A stretch of DNA of 24,198 nucleotides from RGIG5579 sp045655865. GTDB lineage: Bacteria; Bacillota; Clostridia; Oscillospirales; SIG627. Both the position numbers and the translations under genes were made by a program. The stretch lies in the NCBI GenBank assembly GCA_045655865.1, contig JAZOQB010000052.1, forward strand, positions 1 through 24,198, given 5' to 3'. The notes below the pieces were generated by a model. The model searched no databases. It was not told the origin of the DNA and saw only the letters and a list, made by a program, of their open reading frames with translations. This document shows positions 14,307 to 20,430 of this stretch, in pieces (position 1 is the first letter of the stretch; every line of letters starts with the position of its first letter).

Positions 14307-15488
14307 TTAGTTGGCGCTGGGAGCTACCTCTCCGTAGATCTTTTCATAAAGCAAGCGGCAATTCGCGGCGCTATCGGGAATGATGTTGTAATTGATCTCC
14401 GTATACATCCCGCGCTGAGGGAACTGAAAGCTTTCCCGCTCGTACGATGCATATGCCAAAAGCTTTGCCTCAAGACCTGCGATCATATTCTCCGGCATAT
14501 TGGTGGTAACCAGGGGAAGGAACTTGGTTAGGGTGTTGTGAATATCAAGAATGGACATCTGTTTTGCCTTTTTGATAAACTCCCCAATGATGATACGCTG
14601 CCGCTCTGTACGGGCAAAATCATCTCCGATTCTCCGGTTACGCCCGTGGCCCAGGGCCTGCAGACCGTTGAGGTGATAGGTCCCCGCCTGGGTGGGCAAA
14701 TGATCCTTGGGATAGTTGGGAAATTCCGCGGCCATCTCCTCGCTGTCAACATAAAGGTTGATCCACCAGATCTCATCTTCCGTCAATTCCAGATCCAATC
14801 CGCCCATTTGGTCCACAACGGTGACAAAAGAGTCAAAATTTACTCGGAAATAGTAATCCACTTTAATGTTAAAATTCTTTTCAAGAGTAGCCATGGTCAA
14901 TTGCGGGCCACCGTAGATGTGCGTACTGTTGATCTTGGCAAATCCGGATCCTTTCGCGATCGGGTTTTCCGGTTCATCCGGATACTCTACCCAAGAATCC
15001 CGTAAAAAAGAGGTAAGCATGATCTTTTTGGTTTTCTGATTGATGGAAACCAGGATCAGCGTGTCACTCAATCCGGGACCCGGCTCCGTTTTTCTCTCGT
15101 CGACTCCCATGAGTAAAATATTGGTCACGTCTTTGGTGTCGCAGATCAAAGGCAGATTCTGGCTGTTTAACATTCCGTGAAGATCGGGCATTTCCGGCTC
15201 TTCCGTTTTGGTCTCTTCTTCCGTATTGGTAGAAAAGCCCCATTGATCCTCCGTTCGCACGACAGATTCATACTCTGCGGTCTCCGTCTGATTTTGATTG
15301 AAAAGCTTAGCGTAAAAACGCAAAATACCCCAAGCTGCCAGGCTTAGCAATAAAGCCACTCCCACAATGCAAACCACCACAACAACTGCAATCCGCATGG
15401 CTTGCTGCCGACTGATCGGTCTCTTTTGTTTTTTGCTTGTAGGTGCAGAAGACTTTTTTTGTTTCGGTTCCTGAGAAAGATTTGCCAT
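14307..15488 (-). CDS. LCP-family (LytR-CpsA-Psr) cell wall glycopolymer transferase, paralogue 2
   Basis: A 393-residue LCP protein built like its downstream neighbour: a strongly basic cytoplasmic N-terminus (about 1-30, rich in Lys, Gln and Ser), one membrane helix (about 32-55), an acidic linker with T-E-E-E-T-K-T-E-E-P-E (about 88-100) and the LCP domain from N-I-L-L-M-G-V-D-E. Conserved elements include L-S-D-T-L-I-L-V-S, L-T-S-F-L-R-D and G-H-G-R-N-R-R-I-G-D-D-F-A-R-T-E-R-Q-R. The two paralogues share long identical stretches around the core, such as Y-H-L-N-G-L-Q-A-L-G-H-G-R-N-R and L-V/I-T-T-N-M-P, pointing to tandem duplication. GAGAGG precedes the ATG. The separate promoters and the terminator between them suggest independent expression. 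No glycopolymer genes are in the window, so the transferred polymer is unknown. Confidence 0.9.
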   Translation of the reverse strand: MANLSQEPKQKKSSAPTSKKQKRPISRQQAMRIAVVVVVCIVGVALLLSLAAWGILRFYAKLFNQNQTETAEYESVVRTEDQWGFSTNTEEETKTEEPEMPDLHGMLNSQNLPLICDTKDVTNILLMGVDERKTEPGPGLSDTLILVSINQKTKKIMLTSFLRDSWVEYPDEPENPIAKGSGFAKINSTHIYGGPQLTMATLEKNFNIKVDYYFRVNFDSFVTVVDQMGGLDLELTEDEIWWINLYVDSEEMAAEFPNYPKDHLPTQAGTYHLNGLQALGHGRNRRIGDDFARTERQRIIIGEFIKKAKQMSILDIHNTLTKFLPLVTTNMPENMIAGLEAKLLAYASYERESFQFPQRGMYTEINYNIIPDSAANCRLLYEKIYGEVAPSAN

Positions 15489-15558
15489 TGTATTCCTCTC
15501 TTTTCTCTACGCAATGTACTGAGCCGGTTTGGCCCCGCTCGTTTTGCTCATTTTTTCC

Positions 15559-15587
15559 ATTTTACTCCATCGAACGAAAAAAAGCAA
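15559..15587 (-). promoter_or_regulatory. Promoter of LCP paralogue 2
   Basis: On the minus strand: TTGCTT (15587-15582), 17 bp and TAAAAT (15564-15559). It lies about 70 bp before the start codon and has the same geometry as the promoter of paralogue 1. Confidence 0.65.
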
Positions 15588-15647
15588 GGCGAATGGTAGT
15601 TTTTACGAATTGTGATAAAAAAATGCAACGTTTTATCTAATCTGCAG

Positions 15648-15678
15648 AAAAACGCCCCGCAAAAATGCGGGGCGTTTT
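15648..15678. terminator. Terminator of the nrdG-nrdD-trxB operon
   Basis: The GC-rich stem ACGCCCCGC (15652-15660) pairs with GCGGGGCGT (15667-15675), extended by A/T pairs. On the minus strand it ends in TTTTT, about 65 bp after the trxB stop. Confidence 0.9.
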
Positions 15679-15742
15679 GGATTCTTTTCTTTCCTAATGC
15701 CGATCCGCTTCTCTTGTAAAATAAGGAACAAAAGCCTTACCG

Positions 15743-16654
15743 TCAAAGAGAATCCAAATAACGACAGGCGGCAATGGCGGCCACAGCACCGTCAGAAGCT
15801 GCGGTGCTTACCTGACGAACTGCTTTTTTCCGGCAGTCCCCTGCCACAAAAACGCCGGGTGTTCCGGTGAGACAATCCTCTCCCGAATCAAAATACCCCG
15901 CACCGTCAAGTTTTGCCAAATTCTCGAAAGCGCCATTCTCCGGAACAAGACCGATCGCCACAAACATGCCGTCTGCCAAAAGTTCCGTTTCTTCTCCGCT
16001 TTCCACACGTTTGACCGTAATGCCGCGAAAGACCTCTCCCTCCAAAATACCGGAAACCACGGTTCCCGTAAGGATCTTCACGTTCTCTCTGGCCCGAAGG
16101 ATCTCTTCCAAGCGTTTTTCCCCGGTGAGAAAATCCAGATTTTGGATAACGTACACCTCTTTGGACGTTTCGGAAAGGAGAATGGCTTCCTGTAGAGCGG
16201 AATTTCCGCCGCCAACCAACGCGACCGTCTTACCTTTGTAAAAAGCTCCGTCACAAACGGCACAAAAAGAAATGCCCTCTCCGATGAATTCCTCTTCTCC
16301 GGGAAGTCCCAGATGACGGTGTCTGGCTCCGCAGGCCAAAATCACCGAACGGCAAAGATAGGCACTGCCTTCTTCTGTAAAAACGGTGAAAAGCTCTCCG
16401 TCTTTTTTCACAGAAGTGACATTCTCAACCTCTACCTCCGCCCCCTGAGAGAGAACCTGCTCCACCATGCGGTCAGCCAGTTCGTTTCCGCTAATGCTTT
16501 CAAAACCGGGATAGTTTTCTACTTTGGGAGAAAAGGTGATCTGCCCGCCAAACGCTCCCTTATCCAAAAGAAGGACGCTTTTACCGGCGCGCCGGGCGTA
16601 TACCGCAGCAGTCAACCCTGCAGGGCCTGCTCCCACAATCACAATATCATGCAT
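15743..16654 (-). CDS. trxB: Thioredoxin reductase (NADPH, FAD-dependent)
   Basis: A 303-residue flavoprotein of the low-molecular-weight thioredoxin reductase family. It moves electrons from NADPH through FAD and a disulfide to a thioredoxin-like partner. The FAD site is G-A-G-P-A-G (8-13), the redox pair is C131-A-V-C134, the NADPH site is G-G-G-N-S-A (about 152-157), and the C-terminal F-V-A-G-D-C-R motif binds FAD. The ATG follows GAGGTGTG. It is the third gene after nrdG and nrdD, with 76 bp between them containing a strong hairpin without a T-tract. Because NrdD carries its own redoxin domain, the natural reading is that this TrxB reduces that domain. A general thioredoxin role is also possible; no free thioredoxin gene is present here. 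Confidence 0.93.
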   Translation of the reverse strand: MHDIVIVGAGPAGLTAAVYARRAGKSVLLLDKGAFGGQITFSPKVENYPGFESISGNELADRMVEQVLSQGAEVEVENVTSVKKDGELFTVFTEEGSAYLCRSVILACGARHRHLGLPGEEEFIGEGISFCAVCDGAFYKGKTVALVGGGNSALQEAILLSETSKEVYVIQNLDFLTGEKRLEEILRARENVKILTGTVVSGILEGEVFRGITVKRVESGEETELLADGMFVAIGLVPENGAFENLAKLDGAGYFDSGEDCLTGTPGVFVAGDCRKKAVRQVSTAASDGAVAAIAACRYLDSL

Positions 16655-16679
16655 ATTTCACACCTCGTTTGATGTCATA

Positions 16680-16712
16680 CAATCAGGGCGGAGCACGGCT
16701 CCGCCCTGATTG
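16680..16712 (-). other. Strong hairpin between nrdD and trxB
   Basis: A perfect 15-bp stem (16680-16694 with 16698-16712) closes a 3-nt loop in the 76-bp gap. No T-tract follows on either strand, so it is not a standard terminator. It could stabilise the nrdD 3' end, mark a processing site or lower trxB expression. Confidence 0.7.
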
Positions 16713-16730
16713 GAAAATGGGACGAATCGA

Positions 16731-19100
16731 TTACTGAACGGACTGAATGAATTTCTTCACGCCGGGAACGGAAACGAATTTTTCCGCCTTGCCGTTTTTC
16801 ACAGCAACCAACGTGGGCGCCTGTTTAATCCCAAAGCTTTCCGTCAAAGCTGCATTCTCCTGCGCCATCACCTTCTGGAAGGAGATGTTGGCTTTATCCA
16901 GAAGTTGAGTTGCGATCTTGCAGTTGGGGCAGGTAGCGGAAGCAAAGAGGTAAATGCCGTCCGCCAGGAAAGCGCCGCCGTTTTCTTCCTCAGCTTCCCT
17001 TTCCTCAACAGGTCCTACATGGGTCAGCTTGGAATTTTGGATATCATAGGTCTTTCTTTCTTTGTACTCCTGGCTTTTTCCGTCATTCCAGTTCTGAACC
17101 GGGCGATAGTAACCGGTGATACGGCTGTAAACCTCGGTGTTCTTTCCGCAGTGGGGGCACTGGAATTGCTCACCCACCAGATAACCGTGGTCGCGGCACA
17201 CAGAGTAGGTAGGAGACAGCGTGTAGTAGGGCAAACGATAATTCTCCGCGATCTTACGCACGATGGAAGCCGCAGCTTTCCAATCGGGCAGCTTCTCTCC
17301 CAGGAAGGCATGGAACACAGTACCGGAAGTATACAGCGTCTGGAGTTCATCCTGAATATCCAGTGCAGTAAAGATGTCGTCGGTATAGCCTACAGGCAAG
17401 TGAGAGGAATTGGTGTAATAGGGGGTTTCTCCGTCGGAGGCGCAAATGATGTTGGGATAACGCTTCCGGTCGTGCTTAGCAAGACGATAAGCGGTAGACT
17501 CCGCCGGGGTAGCCTCCAAGTTGTACAGATCGCCGTACTTCTCCTGGTAATCGGAGAGACGCTCACGCATGTGATTTAAAACATCCTTGGTAAATTTCTG
17601 GGTCTCCGGATGAGTCATATCCTTCTGCAACCACTTGGCATTGAGGCCCACCTCGTTCATTCCCACAAGGCCGATGGTGGAGAAGTGATTGTTAAAGCTG
17701 CCCAAATACCGCTTGGTATAGGGATACAGTCCCTCTTCCAGAAGTTTGGTAATGATGGTGCGCTTGATCTTAAGGCTACGAGCGGCAATGTCCATCATAT
17801 GGTCCAGTCTGTTGTAAAAGTCCTCTTTGTCTCTGGCAAGATAAGCGATACGGGGCATGTTGACAGTAACCACACCCACAGAACCGGTGCTTTCGCCGGA
17901 ACCGAAGAATCCGCCGGATTTCTTTCTCAATTCGCGAAGATCCAGGCGCAGACGGCAGCACATACTCCGCACGTCAGAGGGCTCCATGTCGCTGTTGACA
18001 TAGTTGGAAAAATAGGGTGTTCCGTACTTGGAGGTCATTTCGAAAAGAAGCTTGTTGTTCTCCGTTTCGGACCAGTCAAAATCGCTGGTGATAGAATAGG
18101 TCGGTATGGGATACTGGAATCCTCTACCGTTGGCGTCGCCCTCGATCATGATCTCGATGAAGGCACGGTTGACCATATCCATTTCCTTCTTGCATTCGCC
18201 GTACTTAAAGTCCATGCGTTTGCCGCCGATGATGACGTACTCATCCTCCAGATCCTTGGGACAAGTCCAGTCCAGAGTGATGTTGGAGAAAGGCGCCTGA
18301 GTACCCCAGCGGCTGGGAGTATTTACCCCGTAAATGAAGGACTCAATGCATTTTTTCACTGCATCGTAGCTCAAGTTATCAGCCTTGACAAAAGGAGCCA
18401 GATACGTATCAAAAGAAGAGAATGCCTGAGCGCCTGCCCACTCGTTCTGCATGATACCCAAGAAGTTGACCATTTGGTTGCAAAGGGTGGCCAAGTGCTT
18501 GGCGGGGGCAGAGGTGATCTTGCCGGCAACGCCGCCCAACCCTTCTTCGATCAGCTGTTTTAAGGACCAACCGGCGCAGTAACCGGTAAGCATGGAAAGA
18601 TCGTGGAGATGAATATCCGCATTTTTGTGAGCGTTGGCGATCTCATCGTCATAAATTTCACTGAGCCAATAGTTTGCGGTGATGGCTCCGGAGTTGTTCA
18701 GGATCAAGCCACCCACGGAATAGGTCACGGTGGAGTTCTCCTTCACTCGCCAGTCCAGATTCTTAACGTACTGATTGACGATATCAGTATAGTCCACCAG
18801 AGTAGACTTCATATTACGAAGTTTTTCTCTCTGGCGGCGATAAAGGATGTAAGCTTTGGCTACGTCAGCATAACCCGCCTGAACCAAAACAGTCTCTACG
18901 CTATCCTGAATATCCTCCACAACGGCCAGATTGTCCTGAATCTTTGGCTCGAAATCAGAGGTAACTTTCAATGCCAGAAAGTCGATAATATTGTCGTGAT
19001 AATTGCGTTCGCAAGCCTCAAAGGCCAGCTTAATGGCAGAAGAAATTTTGGAAATCTCAAAATCTACGATCTTGCCATCTCTCTTTTTCACCTGAAACAT
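16731..19100 (-). CDS. nrdD: Anaerobic ribonucleoside-triphosphate reductase with fused C-terminal redoxin domain
   Basis: Class III ribonucleotide reductase, 789 residues, making dNTPs without oxygen through a glycyl radical. An N-terminal ATP-cone (about 1-90) for allosteric control precedes the ten-stranded barrel. The zinc site pattern C-x2-H plus C-P-H-C-G (about 632-648) and the radical Gly663 in R-I-T-G-Y-Y-R-P-V are visible. Unlike the standard enzyme it continues after an acidic linker (about 695-712) into a thioredoxin/glutaredoxin-like domain of about 75 residues with C724-P-N-C727 and a cis-proline motif Q-A-P-T-L. The domain resembles NrdH-type redoxins, so it probably supplies electrons in place of formate. 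The start lies 4 bp after nrdG, with AGGAGAG inside the end of nrdG. trxB follows in the same operon. Confidence 0.94.
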   Translation of the reverse strand: MFQVKKRDGKIVDFEISKISSAIKLAFEACERNYHDNIIDFLALKVTSDFEPKIQDNLAVVEDIQDSVETVLVQAGYADVAKAYILYRRQREKLRNMKSTLVDYTDIVNQYVKNLDWRVKENSTVTYSVGGLILNNSGAITANYWLSEIYDDEIANAHKNADIHLHDLSMLTGYCAGWSLKQLIEEGLGGVAGKITSAPAKHLATLCNQMVNFLGIMQNEWAGAQAFSSFDTYLAPFVKADNLSYDAVKKCIESFIYGVNTPSRWGTQAPFSNITLDWTCPKDLEDEYVIIGGKRMDFKYGECKKEMDMVNRAFIEIMIEGDANGRGFQYPIPTYSITSDFDWSETENNKLLFEMTSKYGTPYFSNYVNSDMEPSDVRSMCCRLRLDLRELRKKSGGFFGSGESTGSVGVVTVNMPRIAYLARDKEDFYNRLDHMMDIAARSLKIKRTIITKLLEEGLYPYTKRYLGSFNNHFSTIGLVGMNEVGLNAKWLQKDMTHPETQKFTKDVLNHMRERLSDYQEKYGDLYNLEATPAESTAYRLAKHDRKRYPNIICASDGETPYYTNSSHLPVGYTDDIFTALDIQDELQTLYTSGTVFHAFLGEKLPDWKAAASIVRKIAENYRLPYYTLSPTYSVCRDHGYLVGEQFQCPHCGKNTEVYSRITGYYRPVQNWNDGKSQEYKERKTYDIQNSKLTHVGPVEEREAEEENGGAFLADGIYLFASATCPNCKIATQLLDKANISFQKVMAQENAALTESFGIKQAPTLVAVKNGKAEKFVSVPGVKKFIQSVQ

Positions 19101-19104
19101 AACT

Positions 19105-19806
19105 TTACTCTCCTATCTCTTCTTGTCCCCGGAGCTGCGCTCCCGGAATGGTTTTTCTTAAAATTTCGAGGAAGTGTTGCATCTGTTCTTCGGAAAAAGC
19201 CTGAAAACCTTCTCCCAAAAGATCCCCGGAATCCACAAATTTCTGAAGGAAGAATCTCTCCTCCCCCGCAAGAAGCTTTGCGATCTCTTCAAAGTCCTTC
19301 TCCTCGTGGATCCCCTTCACCGCAGTAGTGCGAAACTCGTGGGGAACTCCGCTTTTGGACAGATATGAGATACTTTCAAGAAAGATCGCCGGGTCCCGCG
19401 CCATGCCAATGGCCTTCGCATAATGGCTGGGGCCGGATTTAACGTCCATGGCTACGTAATCTACCAAGCCGGAAGAAAGGATCTGGGAAAGTCTTACCGG
19501 ATCACTTCCGTTGGTATCCAGTTTCACCTGGTAACCCATTTCTTTCACCCGCCGGAGAAACGAAAGCAGATCCGGCTGCAAAAGAGGCTCCCCACCGGTG
19601 ACACAAACCCCATCTAAAATTCCTCTGCGCTTTTCCAAGTAGGAAAGAACTTCCTCCTGGGCGTTTTCGCGAAGCCGAGGCGAGGTCACCAAAGAAGCAT
19701 TGTGGCAGAAAGGACAGCGAAGATTGCACCCGCCGGTAAAAACGGTACACGCCACCTTCCCGGGAAAGTCCAGAAGAGTCATCTTCTGGAAGCCTTGCAC
19801 ATTCAT
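19105..19806 (-). CDS. nrdG: Radical-SAM activating enzyme of anaerobic ribonucleotide reductase
   Basis: A 233-residue radical-SAM protein that reductively cleaves S-adenosylmethionine to place the glycyl radical on NrdD. The 4Fe-4S motif is C27-x3-C31-x2-C34 (C-N-L-R-C-P-F-C). The SAM-binding T-G-G-E-P-L motif is at about 71-76, followed by the typical K-L-D-T-N-G strand. The fold and length match the longer NrdG type common in Clostridia; a pyruvate-formate-lyase activase is less likely because the partner nrdD is the next gene, 4 bp away. I chose the ATG at 19806: the in-frame ATG at 19812 is only one base from the GAGG ribosome binding site, while 19806 has seven. It is first in the operon, behind the NrdR-box promoter. 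Confidence 0.92.
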   Translation of the reverse strand: MNVQGFQKMTLLDFPGKVACTVFTGGCNLRCPFCHNASLVTSPRLRENAQEEVLSYLEKRRGILDGVCVTGGEPLLQPDLLSFLRRVKEMGYQVKLDTNGSDPVRLSQILSSGLVDYVAMDVKSGPSHYAKAIGMARDPAIFLESISYLSKSGVPHEFRTTAVKGIHEEKDFEEIAKLLAGEERFFLQKFVDSGDLLGEGFQAFSEEQMQHFLEILRKTIPGAQLRGQEEIGE

Positions 19807-19837
19807 GTTCATTCCTCGTTCTTTTTTTTGCTAGGCC

Positions 19838-19866
19838 AGTATAGCATATTTTGTGTGGTTTGTCAA
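19838..19866 (-). promoter_or_regulatory. Sigma-A promoter of the nrdG-nrdD-trxB operon
   Basis: On the minus strand: TTGACA (19866-19861), 17 bp and TATACT (19843-19838), close to consensus. The expected start is near 19831, about 25 bp before the nrdG ATG. Confidence 0.9.
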
Positions 19867-19873
19867 GAAAAAA

Positions 19874-19920
19874 ACACAACATCTTGTGTTTTACGAAAAA
19901 ATGCAAACAAGATGTTGTGT
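19874..19920 (-). promoter_or_regulatory. Pair of NrdR boxes controlling the nrd operon
   Basis: Two 16-bp partial palindromes, ACACAACATCTTGTGT (19874-19889) and AAACAAGATGTTGTGT (19905-19920), closely match the NrdR box consensus (ACACWATATCTTGTGT type). Their centres are 31 bp apart, three helical turns, as is usual for paired NrdR sites. They sit immediately upstream of the -35 element. NrdR represses ribonucleotide reductase genes when dATP is high; its gene is not in this window. Confidence 0.87.
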
Positions 19921-19995
19921 ATTTGTGAACTTTCTTTGTTGTCCCCTGCCGAAACAGAAAACGAAAAAATTCCCGATATTCAAAGGTTTTTTCCG

Positions 19996-20358
19996 TTATA
20001 CCCGATGAAACTCCAGAGATTTTTCCCCCTCTTGAGAAAGGATCAAGGATGCATCATTTACGGAAAAGGTATAAACGGACCTCTTCCCCTCACTTTCGAT
20101 GGTGATCTCTTGGCCCTCAACTTGAAAGGTGCCAAAAGGGATGGAAAAAGAAGGGTCTGCTTCCGCTGCTTGCTCCAAATAGATCTCTCCGTCTTTTGTA
20201 AAGTTCCAGACCAGGGAGAAGCTTCCCAGCTCCTCATCCTCTAAAAGGATCTCCCACCTTCCTGAAAGCACCTTCTCCGGAGAAGAGCAAGACAGGGCGC
20301 AAAAGAGGATCAAAACGGATAAAGCCAAAAGACATAGCCGTGTCCCATTCAGTTTCAT
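19996..20358 (-). CDS. Small lipoprotein of unknown function
   Basis: A 120-residue predicted lipoprotein. The N-terminus is a lipoprotein signal peptide: a basic start (K2, R7), a hydrophobic core and the lipobox A21-L-S-C24, where the cysteine would be lipidated. The mature part alternates short hydrophobic and polar stretches (G-R-W-E-I-L-L-E, S-L-V-W-N-F, E-I-T-I-E-S-E-G, S-V-Y-T-F-S-V) and looks like a small beta barrel or lipocalin-like/META-like fold; I do not recognise a family. The chosen ATG has GGGAGGG five bases upstream; the reading frame extends 13 codons further without a comparable site. It has its own promoter just after spoIIE. I found no clear terminator behind it. Confidence 0.78.
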   Translation of the reverse strand: MKLNGTRLCLLALSVLILFCALSCSSPEKVLSGRWEILLEDEELGSFSLVWNFTKDGEIYLEQAAEADPSFSIPFGTFQVEGQEITIESEGKRSVYTFSVNDASLILSQEGEKSLEFHRV

Positions 20359-20385
20359 GGCGCCCTCCCATTTCTCATTTTTTTC

Positions 20386-20414
20386 ATTATGCGCCATTTT
20401 TTTCTCTTTGTCAA
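20386..20414 (-). promoter_or_regulatory. Sigma-A promoter of the small lipoprotein gene
   Basis: On the minus strand: TTGACA (20414-20409), 17 bp and CATAAT (20391-20386). It sits between the spoIIE stop and the lipoprotein start, so the lipoprotein can be expressed in vegetative cells independently of sporulation. Confidence 0.82.
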
Positions 20415-20430
20415 TGACCTTCTGATAGAT

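Noticed and set aside
16710..18563. Two long open frames on the plus strand opposite nrdD
   Set aside because: They mirror the codon pattern of nrdD and have no start signals or domains.
19874..19920. Repeat unit of a CRISPR array
   Set aside because: There are only two copies, in inverted orientation and with a 15-bp gap; they match NrdR boxes and no cas gene is near.
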